This document shows, piece by piece, positions 16,462-24,778 of a stretch of DNA of 64,000 bases. The translations under genes were made by a program, and so were the position numbers. Below the pieces are notes generated by a model. That model was not told where the DNA came from, made no database searches, and saw nothing but the letters and a program-made list of their open reading frames with translations. The DNA comes from Senimuribacter sp049852125 (GTDB lineage Bacteria > Bacillota > Clostridia > Peptostreptococcales > Anaerovoracaceae): the NCBI RefSeq assembly GCF_049852125.1, contig NZ_CP187532.1, forward strand, positions 558,001-622,000, written 5' to 3'. Each line of letters opens with the position of its first letter. Positions within the stretch are counted from its first letter, which is position 1.

Positions 16462-17442
16462 ATGAGTGAAAATCTTTTAGAGGTCAGGGACCTGTGTATT
16501 CAATTTGAAACCCAGGGCGGCACGGTCAAGGCTGTGGATCATGTCAGTTTCGATATAAAAAAAGGCGAGGTCTTCGCCCTGGTCGGTGAATCCGGCTGCG
16601 GAAAGTCGACGACTGCTATGGGCGTCATGCAGCTGATTAAATCGCCGGGCAAAATCAGCGGCGGCGCAGTTAATTTTGACGGAAGAAATCTGCTGGAATT
16701 GTCTCGTCAGGAAATGACAAAGGTGCGGGGCAGCGAAATCGGCATGATCTTCCAGAATCCGTTGGATTCTCTGAACCCGGTTTATACTGTAGGCACGCAG
16801 ATGATGGAGGGACTGCTGGTCGAAAAGATGGAGAAGGAGAAAGCCTATCAAATCGCTTTTGACATGCTTCGCGACGTGAAACTCTCCGATGTGGAATCGA
16901 GAATGAAATCTTATCCCCATGAGATCAGCGGCGGCATGCGACAGCGTGTCATGATCGGCATGATGCTGTGCAGAAATCCAAAGCTGCTCATTGCCGACGA
17001 GCCGACTACGGCGTTGGATGTGACCATACAGGCGGGCATCATTGAACTGATGAACGAACTGCGTAAAAAATATGATTCGGCAATCCTGATGATTACCCAT
17101 GATTTCGGTATCGTAGCGGATGTAGCTGACAGAGTCGGCGTCATGTACGCGGGAAACCTGATCGAAGTGGGCGAAGTCTTTGAAATCTTTGATAATCCTA
17201 AACATCCGTACACGAAGCTGCTGATGAAAGCGCTGCCGACGATTACCAAAGAGGAAGGCAGACTGCAGACCATCAAAGGCTTTGTGCCGAATCTTGCGGA
17301 AGAAAGAGCAGGCTGTAATTTTGCTGATCGGTGTCCTGACTGCACGCCTTTGTGCAGGGAACGAAAACCTGTGCTCAGAGAAGTGGCAGAGCAGCATTTA
17401 TGTGCGTGCTTGCTGCAGGAGGGAGGTGCGGAACATGTATAG
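16462..17442 (+). CDS. Peptide ABC transporter ATPase, DppD-like
   Basis: 326 residues. Walker A GESGCGKST, signature ISGGMRQRVMIG, Walker B LLIADEPTTALD and H-loop MITHDFG are all present. The C-terminal oligopeptide/dipeptide extension has the cysteine cluster CNFADRCPDCTPLC that in homologues holds an iron-sulfur cluster. It pairs with the DppF-like ATPase. Confidence 0.93.
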   Translation: MSENLLEVRDLCIQFETQGGTVKAVDHVSFDIKKGEVFALVGESGCGKSTTAMGVMQLIKSPGKISGGAVNFDGRNLLELSRQEMTKVRGSEIGMIFQNPLDSLNPVYTVGTQMMEGLLVEKMEKEKAYQIAFDMLRDVKLSDVESRMKSYPHEISGGMRQRVMIGMMLCRNPKLLIADEPTTALDVTIQAGIIELMNELRKKYDSAILMITHDFGIVADVADRVGVMYAGNLIEVGEVFEIFDNPKHPYTKLLMKALPTITKEEGRLQTIKGFVPNLAEERAGCNFADRCPDCTPLCRERKPVLREVAEQHLCACLLQEGGAEHV

Positions 17443-18415
17443 TGAAGAAAAAGACCGGACGCTGGTTCGGATGGAGCATCTGAAAAAATACTTTCCCCTG
17501 CGGAGAGACAAGAAAAACGCCTTTGTCCGGGCAGTGGACGATGTGAATCTGGAAATTTTCCGTGGGGAAACCCTGGGACTTGTGGGAGAAAGCGGAAGTG
17601 GAAAAACGACGCTGGCAAAGATGATTCTGGGGCTTTTGCCGCCGACCGAGAGTACCATTTATCTGGACGGATTCGATGTATGGGACAAAAAGAATAAAAA
17701 AGCCCTGCGGCAAAGTGTAGGCGCAGTGTTTCAGGACCCTGCATCCTCACTGAATCCCCGTTCTTCTATCTATCGTTCCCTGGAAAGACCGCTTTTGATT
17801 AATGGCTATAATAAGGCGACCGCCAAGGATTTGATTTACGATACGGCGGAGAAGATCAATATTGGACTGGAGCTTCTCGACAGATTTCCCCATGAACTGT
17901 CAGGCGGACAGCAGCAGAGAGTCAGTATTGCCCGCGCCATTATGCTGAAACCGAAACTTTTGGTGCTGGACGAACCGACCAGTGCACTGGATGTATCGGT
18001 GCAGGCGCAGACGCTGAATGAACTTCTCAAACTGCAGGATGAACTCTCCATGACCTATCTGTTCATTACCCACAATTTGTCTGTGGTTAGATACATGAGC
18101 GATCGGATCTGCGTAATGTACGGCGGCAAGATCATGGAGATCGGCAAAACTGCAGACATATACGCATCCTGCACCCATCCGTACACCTTCGGGCTGCTTT
18201 CTTCTGTGCCGCCTCTGCATCCGAAAGAGCGGTACCGCAAGAAGTATCTGCTCAGCGGCGATATGCCGAGCTTGACCGAAGATACGCCGGGCTGCCGATT
18301 CGCGGGCAGATGTAAATATTGTAAGGAGATCTGCAAGGCAGAAGCGCCGGAGATGAAAGAAGTAGGCGAAGGACATTTTTCGGCGTGCCATTTTGCAGGA
18401 GAACTGGAATTTTAA
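17435..18415 (+). CDS. Peptide ABC transporter ATPase, DppF-like
   Basis: 326 residues from ATG 17435, preceded by GGAGGGAGG and overlapping the upstream stop by eight bases; a longer open frame upstream lies inside the DppD gene and is not used. Walker A GESGSGKTT, signature LSGGQQQRVSIARA, Walker B LLVLDEPTSALD and FITHNLS are intact. The C-terminal Cys cluster (CRFAGRCKYCKEIC) matches the oligopeptide ATPase family. With the DppD-like subunit it energises uptake. Confidence 0.93.
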   Translation: MYSEEKDRTLVRMEHLKKYFPLRRDKKNAFVRAVDDVNLEIFRGETLGLVGESGSGKTTLAKMILGLLPPTESTIYLDGFDVWDKKNKKALRQSVGAVFQDPASSLNPRSSIYRSLERPLLINGYNKATAKDLIYDTAEKINIGLELLDRFPHELSGGQQQRVSIARAIMLKPKLLVLDEPTSALDVSVQAQTLNELLKLQDELSMTYLFITHNLSVVRYMSDRICVMYGGKIMEIGKTADIYASCTHPYTFGLLSSVPPLHPKERYRKKYLLSGDMPSLTEDTPGCRFAGRCKYCKEICKAEAPEMKEVGEGHFSACHFAGELEF

Positions 18416-18435
18416 GGTTGCAGTGAGGAGAAACG

Positions 18436-19791
18436 ATGAAAGAGTTAAAAATACTGAATGCGAAAATCCCTGATTTTGAAACAGATACCTGGGAAGTTGC
18501 CGACATTTTAATCGATCACGGAACGATTTTGAAAGTAGGAACCGTGGATGAGGATACGCTGGAAACCATCGATGCGGAGGGCAAAATTGCCTCTCCCGGT
18601 TTTATCGACATCCATGCCCATGAAAACGCGCTGCACGGCGATGCACATGACTTTTTCACAGCGGCCTGTGAGGTCAGAATGGGCGTTACGACGAAAGTAG
18701 GCGGCAACTGCGGCGACAGCTATAACAGGCTGGAAGACTTTTGCGGCAGAGTAAACAGTCAGGGCAGTCCTACCAACTATATGATGTTTGTGGGACAAAA
18801 CAGCCTGCGTGAGCATGCCGGCGCTGACGACAGGTACAAACCGTCTACGAAAGCGCAGCTTGACCAGATGAAACGGGAACTGGCAGCCTGCAGAAAATAT
18901 GGTCCTGTGGGACTGTCCTGCGGATTTGAATATGCGCCGGGTGTGACAACTGATGAAACGGTGGAACTTTTGTCTGCACTGGAGGAGCCGGGATATTTGA
19001 CCTCTGTGCATTTTCGCGCAGATGGACCGGACAGTGTGGCATCCATTGAGGAACTGGTGGAAATTCAGCGCAGAAGCGGCTACGGCATGCAGATGTCCCA
19101 TATTGGAAGCTGCAGCGCGGTAGGCTACATGCGACAGGCGCTGACGTGTATCGAGGAAGCCAGAGGCGCTGGGGTGGACATTACCTGCGACTGCTATCCT
19201 TACACGGCGTTCTGCACCGGCATCGGCACCGCGGTATTTGATGAAGCCAGCTTTGAGAAGTGGGACTACAGCGACCTGATGGTTACGGCTGGTTCATATA
19301 AAGGACAGCGGTGCGATAAGGCGCTGTTTGAAAAACTGCGCGCGGAAGACCCGGATCTGTATGTAGCGGCATTTGTAATGAACGAGCCGGAAGTAGAGCT
19401 TGCGTATCAGGCGCCTTATGTCATGGTAGGCAGCGACTGCGGATTCACTGAAGGCGGCGGTCATCCGAGAGGCGCGGGAACATTCCCTCGTGTCCTTGGA
19501 CGGATGGTGCGCGAAAAAGGCGTTCTGACCATGATGGACGCGCTGCGCAAGATGACAGTGCTGCCTGCCGATCGTCTTAATCTGAAGACAAAAGGTGAAA
19601 TCAGAGAAGGTTTCGATGCGGATATCGTCATTTTCGATGAGAACGCGATTGCAGACTGTGCCACCTATGAACATCCGACCCTGCCGCCCGATGGGATTTC
19701 TTATGTCATATTAGGCGGACAGATTGCGGTGAAAGACAAAACCATGGTCAACGGAACACTGGGACGGTTCATTCCATATCAAAATAGCTAA
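18436..19791 (+). CDS. N-acyl-D-amino-acid deacylase (D-aminoacylase), intact
   Basis: 451 residues of the amidohydrolase superfamily. Visible ligands: H60 and H62 (FIDIHAHENA), C92 in GGNCGDS (the conserved bridging Cys of D-aminoacylases), H192 in VHFRADG, H222 in SHIGS, and D334 in VGSDCG followed by HPRGAGTFPRVLGRM. It cleaves N-acyl-D-amino acids or N-terminal D-residues. Closing the peptide-transporter operon, it probably finishes degradation of imported D-amino-acid peptides. A shortened relative sits at 4026. Confidence 0.88.
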   Translation: MKELKILNAKIPDFETDTWEVADILIDHGTILKVGTVDEDTLETIDAEGKIASPGFIDIHAHENALHGDAHDFFTAACEVRMGVTTKVGGNCGDSYNRLEDFCGRVNSQGSPTNYMMFVGQNSLREHAGADDRYKPSTKAQLDQMKRELAACRKYGPVGLSCGFEYAPGVTTDETVELLSALEEPGYLTSVHFRADGPDSVASIEELVEIQRRSGYGMQMSHIGSCSAVGYMRQALTCIEEARGAGVDITCDCYPYTAFCTGIGTAVFDEASFEKWDYSDLMVTAGSYKGQRCDKALFEKLRAEDPDLYVAAFVMNEPEVELAYQAPYVMVGSDCGFTEGGGHPRGAGTFPRVLGRMVREKGVLTMMDALRKMTVLPADRLNLKTKGEIREGFDADIVIFDENAIADCATYEHPTLPPDGISYVILGGQIAVKDKTMVNGTLGRFIPYQNS

Positions 19792-19813
19792 ATTCATAAT
19801 GATGCCTTTCAAT

Positions 19814-19864
19814 AAAGTGAGCAGCCGCCTGGGATTTGAAGTCCTGCGCGGCTGTTTGCACTTT
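19814..19864 (+). terminator. Stem-loop at operon end
   Basis: AAAGTG / CACTTT (19814-19819, 19859-19864) encloses CAGCCGC / GCGGCTG (19822-19828, 19848-19854). The T-run is short, so termination may be partial. The right arm TTTGCACTTTAGCGG recurs almost identically (TCTGCACTTTAGCGG) after the hairpin at 24183. Confidence 0.65.
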
Positions 19865-19923
19865 AGCGGCAGGGGCTATGGTGAATGTATCAAAGTGGCA
19901 GCCGCCGCATATTTGACATGTTA

Positions 19924-20017
19924 AGAAAATTTTCTGCAAGGCGAAGACAGAGCTGTTGCGCTAGAACCTAAAAACGTTGAAAATTCAACAAATGTTCTTT
20001 TGGCATACTCTTTGCAA
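19924..20017 (+). promoter_or_regulatory. Sigma-54 (RpoN) promoter with upstream dyads
   Basis: TGGCAT ACTCT TTGCAA at 20001-20017 has GG (20002-20003) and GC (20014-20015) exactly ten bases apart, the -24/-12 rule, and matches TGGCA-N6-TTGCA. Two dyads lie upstream: AGAAAATTTTCT (19924-19935, about 80 bases up) and GTTGAA / TTCAAC (19976-19989). The first is at a plausible enhancer distance. The linked activator genes downstream are both damaged. Confidence 0.8.
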
Positions 20018-20057
20018 TTATCTTTTTCGACAATCAAAATGAAAAGGAGGAGAAAGA

Positions 20058-21449
20058 ATGTCAAATCAAAAAAATATTGCGGCTGAAAACGGCGAATTTA
20101 AAAAAGAGATTTCTGTTTTCGGCGGCGTAAGCATCGTTGCCGGCATTATGATCGGTTCCGGTATTTTCTACTTAGGCTCTTATGTATTACAGCGAGCGAA
20201 TTATGATACTGGCGTTGCGCTGCTTTGCTGGCTGGTTGGCGGCGTTGTCAGTCTGCTGGGTGCTCTTTGTTTCTCGGAACTTGGATCTTCTATGCCAAAG
20301 GCCGGCGGACTAACTGTATATCTCAACGAGGTATATCATCCTGTCGTAGGTTATATGTACGGATTCAGCCAGTGGCTTATCGCAAGTCCAGGTTCCATTT
20401 CCGCGGTGGCGATCGCAATACCTACTGCACTGGTGGAATTTTTTCCTGGTATGGGGGACATGCACATCAAGTCTATCGCTATCGTCCTTATTATCTTATT
20501 TACCTTGTATAATATTTTAGGTGTAAAAGAGGCATCTGTTATGGCAAACATCACCATGGTTGCCAAGATTGTACCGATGGTAATTATTTTAATCGGCGCC
20601 ATTATTATCGGCAATCAGATGCCGGATTTAAGCCCTGTTCCGGTGGAAGCGACTGGCGAAACAGCTAGCTTTACCAGTGGAAGCGGAATCGTAGCATTCG
20701 CTACCCTGTCCTCCCTGTGGGCGTTTGAAGGCTGGTCCAATGTAGCCAACCTGGGCGAAGAAATGAGAAATCCGCAGAAGAATCTTCCGAAAGCGCTGAT
20801 CATCGGTGTCGGATTTGTAACCGTATTCTACATTTTGTTTAACTTCGCGATCTATCGTGTCATTCCAATCGAAGAAGCAAAAACCATGATTGAAGCGGAT
20901 AACGTATATCTGGGTACAGAAGTCGCAAGACGTCTGTTCGGCGGCTTCGTCAGCGTCCTGGTTGTTGCAGCTATGCTGATTGCGATGCTGGGTTCTCTGA
21001 ACGGGCAGGTACTGGCATATGCCAGAGTCGGCTACGCGATGTCTCACGAGGGACATTTCTTCAGAAATCAGGGAAAGCTTTCCAATAAAGGTGTTCCTGC
21101 AATCGCGCTGATCACCCAGTGTGTCATCGCTATCATTCTGGTACTGTTCCGCAGTCTGGATCAGCTGACCACATTGGTTGTATTCCTGGGCGCCATCGGC
21201 TCTCTGTTGGGTGTATTCGGTGTACTGGTCAACCGTTATCGCTTCCCTGACAAAGAAAAACCTTACAAGGTGCCTGGCGGTGTAGTAACTGTAATTATCG
21301 CCACTTTATGCTTTGTAGCACTGCTTGTCAGCAACTTCCTGGACGACCCTATGATGTCCATCTTCGGATTAATCGTCGTTCCTGCAATCGGCGCAGTCAT
21401 CTACATCTACTATGACCGCCTGAACAAGAAGGAAGCAAAGAACGCATAA
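20058..21449 (+). CDS. APC-superfamily amino acid permease
   Basis: 463 residues, about 12 membrane helices. The first helix has the APC signature GVSIVAGIMIGSGIFYLG; later FATLSSLWAFEGWSNVANLG is the conserved helix 6 region. It resembles LAT/serine-threonine exchanger-like transporters and moves an amino acid across the membrane; the substrate cannot be read from sequence. AAAGGAGGAG precedes the start. It is the only gene between the sigma-54 promoter and a strong terminator. Confidence 0.9.
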   Translation: MSNQKNIAAENGEFKKEISVFGGVSIVAGIMIGSGIFYLGSYVLQRANYDTGVALLCWLVGGVVSLLGALCFSELGSSMPKAGGLTVYLNEVYHPVVGYMYGFSQWLIASPGSISAVAIAIPTALVEFFPGMGDMHIKSIAIVLIILFTLYNILGVKEASVMANITMVAKIVPMVIILIGAIIIGNQMPDLSPVPVEATGETASFTSGSGIVAFATLSSLWAFEGWSNVANLGEEMRNPQKNLPKALIIGVGFVTVFYILFNFAIYRVIPIEEAKTMIEADNVYLGTEVARRLFGGFVSVLVVAAMLIAMLGSLNGQVLAYARVGYAMSHEGHFFRNQGKLSNKGVPAIALITQCVIAIILVLFRSLDQLTTLVVFLGAIGSLLGVFGVLVNRYRFPDKEKPYKVPGGVVTVIIATLCFVALLVSNFLDDPMMSIFGLIVVPAIGAVIYIYYDRLNKKEAKNA

Positions 21450-21481
21450 AATAGCCCTTATCATACAGGGGAGGTTCCCCC

Positions 21482-21526
21482 AAATCCCCTAGGAAAGACG
21501 ATGGTCTTATCCTGGGGGATTTTTTC
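21482..21526 (+). terminator. Rho-independent terminator
   Basis: Long stem AAATCCCC...GGGGATTT with inner TAGGA / TCCT and AAGAC / GTCTT pairs, then a T-run. A small upstream hairpin (GGGGA / TCCCC at about 21469-21481) lies just before it and could in principle compete. Confidence 0.85.
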
Positions 21527-21570
21527 TTAAACTTTGCGGGGCGCAAGCCACGGACAGGAGAGAAACACAT

Positions 21571-22949
21571 ATGGAATTATCAAACTATGTCAAACAGATT
21601 CTGAATATTTACAATTACTACGACGGCGCCATCATCATGGACCGAAAGGGGATCATCGAATACTATTACAACAGCCGCAAAGACATCAATACGCTGACTA
21701 ACTAAGAAACCCGGGGAAAGAGCCTGTTTACGATATATCCTGATCTGGAACGGGAAAACAGCTCCATGTTTGAGGTAGTTCGAACCGGAAAGCCGCTGCT
21801 GAATCAGTATCAGAAGCTGATTAATTATAGAAATGAGACCTATGAGGCGTTGTTCAGCACCTTTCCTATCTATATAGAGAATCAGATTGCCGGCTGTATC
21901 GAGGTGTTTCTGTATCTGGAAGAACGAGAAGAACATCTGAACATTTTTATCATGAATTCTAAAACGACCGCACACGGGAGCCCTATCTGCTGCGCGATAT
22001 CGTCTCGGTTTCTGCGCCAATGGAGCAGTTAAAAGAGCGAATCATTCAGGCGTCCCGTACGAAATCCACGGTGCTCATCTATGGAGAAACCGGTACAGGA
22101 AAAGAGTTGGTCGCGCAGGCGCTGCACGCAAACAGCTCGCGGGGCGGAAAACGGTTTCTCTCTCAGAACTGCGCCGCCATCCCGGAGAATTTGCTGGAAA
22201 GCATTCTGTTCGGCACTGTAAAAGGAGGGTTTACCAATGCGGAAAATCATATGGGACTCTTTGAAGCTGCCAGCGGCGGTACACTTTTTCTGGACGAAGT
22301 CAATTCTATGGACCTGGCAGTACAGGCAAAGCTGCTGCGCGTGTTGGAGGAGCAAAAAGTAACGCGTATCGGAAGTACCAAGGAAATTCCTGTGGACGTA
22401 AGGATTATTGCTGCGATGAATGAATCTCCGAAAGAATGCGTGCAAAACGGAACACTGCGGGAGGATTTGTATTACCGCCTGCGCGTGGTGCAGCTGGATT
22501 TGCCGCCGCTGCGGGAACGAAAGGAAGACATCGTACCGCTGATCGAACATTATATCGACTTTTTTAACCGGACGATGCAAAGGCAGATCAAAGGCGTGTC
22601 TTCGGAGCTTATGGCGGCATTCTGCCAATACACCTGGCCGGGCAATGTGCGGGAACTGCGAAATATGATTGAAAGCGGTTTCAACCTATGTGAAGGCGAT
22701 GTGATCGACATGGAAGATATCGACATCAATGTACTTGCTGCTGCCGGAGAGCAGTATGACGAGAAGCGTCTGCCGATTAATAGTCTGAAAGCAAGAATGC
22801 AGCGCTTTGAACGGTATATTTTGCAGGAAGCGCTGACCCAGTGCGGCAGTATTACAGATACCGCAGCCTGTCTTGGGATCAGCAGGCAGACCCTGAGTGC
22901 GAAAATGAAGTCGCTGGAGATTGCGGATATCTGCCGCGGAGAGGAGTAA
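21571..22949 (+). pseudogene. Sigma-54-dependent activator (RocR-like), broken by a stop and a frameshift
   Basis: ATG 21571 begins MELSNYVKQILNIYNYYDG, a small sensor domain. A TAA at 21703-21705 ends translation after 44 codons; the same frame continues (ETRGKSLFTIYPDLE) to about 21955, where a frameshift moves the coding frame (TREPYLLRDIVSVSAP, then MEQLKERI from 22020). The AAA+ domain is otherwise complete: Walker A GETGTGKE, Walker B GGTLFLDEV, arginine fingers, and a Fis-type HTH (TDTAACLGISRQTLSAKM). The sigma-54-contact loop reads GGFTNA instead of GAFTGA. It is a paralogue of the next gene and presumably once activated the upstream APC permease promoter. Confidence 0.85.
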
Positions 22950-22953
22950 CGGC

Positions 22954-23838
22954 ATGAAAAAATTGCGGGAATATGCGCAGGAAATATTGGATGTATACAA
23001 CTATTTCAACGGCATCATCATCTTTGATTGGAGCGCGACAGCCGTGTATTACTATAACAATCGTCCTGACATCAATCAGCTGTGCGAAAAAGATGTGATC
23101 GGAAAAACGCTGCCGCAGATTTATCCCGAATTGGACTTGGAAAACAGCACGATTATGCGAGCGCTGCAAACGGGAAAACCGACGTCCAACATTTATCAGA
23201 AAATCAAAGACTTTAAGGGACAGGAAGTGCAGGAGGTCAATACAACGCTGCCTATTTTTGATGGAAACGAAATCATTGGCGCGGTGGAAGCCTCCCAGTA
23301 TATCATCGGTGAAAATGAATACCGCAATATTTATATTACGCCGATTAACAGTGAAATTGAGCGCGCTTGTTTCACAGTAGACGATATCATTTCCGAAAGT
23401 TCCGATATGGAAGCGGTCAAGAACAAAATCCGAAAAGTTTCCAAAACCGATTCTTCCATTTTGCTGTATGGAAAAACGGGTTCCGGCAAAGGGATGGCAG
23501 CAGAAGCCATTCACGCGGGCAGCGCGCGCAGCAAACATCGTTTTGTCACGCAAAACTGCGCCGCCATCCCATCCACCCTGATGGAGAGTATTTTGTTCGG
23601 CACGATAAAGGGCAGTTTTACCGGTGCGGAAGACCGCAGAGGGCTCTTTGAAACGGCTGACGGCGGTACCCTTTTTCTGGACGAAATCAACAATATGGAT
23701 TTGAATCTGCAGGCAAAGATTCTGAAAGCCATTGAGGAGCAGAAAATCACAAGAGTGGGCGATTACGAGCCGCGTCCCGTCAATGTGCGGGTCATTGCGG
23801 CGGCAAATATCGATCCGCTGCAGCTGGTCAGAAATTGA
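22954..23838 (+). pseudogene. Second sigma-54-dependent activator, truncated in the AAA+ domain
   Basis: ATG 22954 behind GAGGAG starts MKKLREYAQEILDVYNYFNG, paralogous to the gene before it. The sensor and the front of the AAA+ domain are intact (GKTGSGKG, loop GSFTGAED, Walker B GGTLFLDEI), but the frame stops at 23838 after VIAAANIDPLQLVRN, where the paralogue goes on for about 150 residues with the sensor II region and HTH. The sequence then passes abruptly into the tail of a polysaccharide deacetylase, so a deletion removed the end of this gene. Without the DNA-binding domain it cannot act as a normal activator. Confidence 0.85.
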
Positions 23839-24143
23839 TCGAGCTGCCGTTCTCCTGGCTGTATGATGATACTTCCCATTTCTTCTTCACACTGCAGCAG
23901 CCGGAAAGAAGAAGAATCTGCTCTCCGCAGTATGTAAAAGATATTTGGCAGAGCGAATTTGACGGTCTCTATGAAGAAGGCGGTCTGATGACCCTGGTGC
24001 TGCATCCGCAGTGCATCGGCAGAATCAGCCGTATTAACATGCTGGAAGATTTAATCTGCTACATGAAGACAAAGCCGGGCGTTGCAATCGGACCGGCGCT
24101 GGAAATCAGCAGATTGGCACGTAAAGGTTTGGAACAAGCATAA
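23826..24143 (+). pseudogene. C-terminal remnant of a polysaccharide deacetylase-family gene
   Basis: In another frame from the truncated activator, about 102 codons read LIELPFSWLYDDTSHFF, later MTLVLHPQCIGRISRINMLE and VAIGPALEISRLARKG. This matches the C-terminal portion of PuuE/allantoinase-type polysaccharide deacetylases, where LP-x-SW-x-DD and HP-x-x-x-GR-x-SR are conserved. The N-terminal catalytic half with the metal-binding motif is absent. The junction with the activator lies at about 23820-23835. Confidence 0.75.
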
Positions 24144-24182
24144 TCAAGACAATCCAATGTAAATGTACACTCCTTTGGTACG

Positions 24183-24218
24183 GCAGCGCGCCCGGTGGGA
24201 ATCCACCGGGCGCGCTGC
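24183..24218. terminator. Very strong 16-bp hairpin
   Basis: GCAGCGCGCCCGGTGG / CCACCGGGCGCGCTGC (24183-24198, 24203-24218), perfectly paired with a GAAT loop, 40 bases after the deacetylase remnant. It is followed by TTGTCTGC rather than a clean T-run. Confidence 0.75.
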
Positions 24219-24325
24219 TTGTCTGCACTTTAGCGGGTTGAGCAGGGTCTGCGAGGCAGCGCCTGCTCGATCAGACTAGGCGCTGCCTATAATGAACACA
24301 TGAAAATATGCTGTGTCAACTAACA

Positions 24326-24535
24326 TTGACAAACTTCTTATAATAGCGGATTTTTGTCAATAAATTAGGAGTAGTTTGCAGTTGCAAAGCCAATATTCTG
24401 CTTTAATATTGACAGGATTGACAAAAATCAAGGAACCTGTCAATTTTGTCAAGGTTGACTCCTAAAATGGTGGAAAAACTACCTTTTTAATCCATACTAA
24501 TTGACAAAAATACAAAATATCAGGAAATTTGTCAA
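24326..24535. repeat. 210-bp dyad element built of four 35-bp TTGACA...TGTCAA units
   Basis: Four units of exactly 35 bp begin TTGACA and end TGTCAA: 24326-24360, 24409-24443, 24418-24452 and 24501-24535. Starts one and two, and three and four, are both 83 bases apart, so the arrangement is mirror-symmetric about 24430.5. Unit 1 (with its next base) and inverted unit 4 share 27 of 36 positions; the interior is only partly palindromic. Ends extend to CATTGACAAA / TTTGTCAATG. No coding frame is present. It could be a MITE, a solo transposon end or a regulator-binding array. The flanks 24219-24325 and 24556-24593 hold nothing I recognise. Confidence 0.7.
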
Positions 24536-24540
24536 TGCTC

Positions 24541-24622
24541 AATTTCCTGAAAATTTTTCATGCGTTCGCCGAGTGCACATTTCTGTCTTCCCATTGACTT
24601 TTTCCAAAGACCCATGTACACT
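24541..24622 (+). promoter_or_regulatory. Promoter with CodY-like box upstream of the EamA gene
   Basis: AATTTCCTGAAAATT (24541-24555) matches 14 of 15 bases of the CodY consensus AATTTTCWGAAAATT. It is followed by TTGACT (24594-24599), 17 bases and TACACT (24617-24622). A branched-chain amino acid/GTP-responsive repressor site ahead of a small transporter would be sensible; binding is not shown. Confidence 0.5.
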
Positions 24623-24678
24623 ATACCTATAAAATTGAAAGAAAAACGCAGATGATGTACCGCCGGGTAGATGATTTC

Positions 24679-24731
24679 AGCGCGCTGACCCATTCCGTTA
24701 GGCCTTAGAAGGAATGGTGCGGGGCGCTTTT
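24679..24731 (+). promoter_or_regulatory. Leader attenuator-like hairpin before the EamA gene
   Basis: Within the roughly 150-base leader, AGCGC (24679-24683) pairs with GCGCT (24724-24728), enclosing CCATTCC / GGAATGG (24690-24696, 24711-24717), followed by TTTT. The palindrome TCAGCGCGCTGA (24678-24689) offers a competing fold. An intrinsic terminator ahead of the start codon suggests attenuation by a ligand or protein, but I recognise no riboswitch class. Confidence 0.5.
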
Positions 24732-24778
24732 GTTGTCTGAAACTGGTAATATACTGCGAAGAACAGGAGGAAAATACG

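Noticed and set aside
16477..17397. 306-codon open frame on the minus strand
   Set aside because: Antisense to the DppD-like ATPase, His/Arg-rich, no homology features.
17282..17434. Upstream start for the DppF-like ATPase
   Set aside because: The added frame lies within the DppD-like gene; ATG 17435 has GGAGGGAGG and begins at the family start.
24314..24540. TTGACA copies as a row of -35 promoter boxes
   Set aside because: Copies occur in both orientations with fixed 35-bp pairing and mostly lack a -10 at 16-18 bases; only the separate TTGACT at 24594 has one.
24661..24731. Tetrahydrofolate riboswitch or T-box before the EamA gene
   Set aside because: GTAGATGATT and GGTGCGG resemble short pieces of those classes, but the pairing strands and the other conserved blocks are absent and the leader is too short for a T-box.
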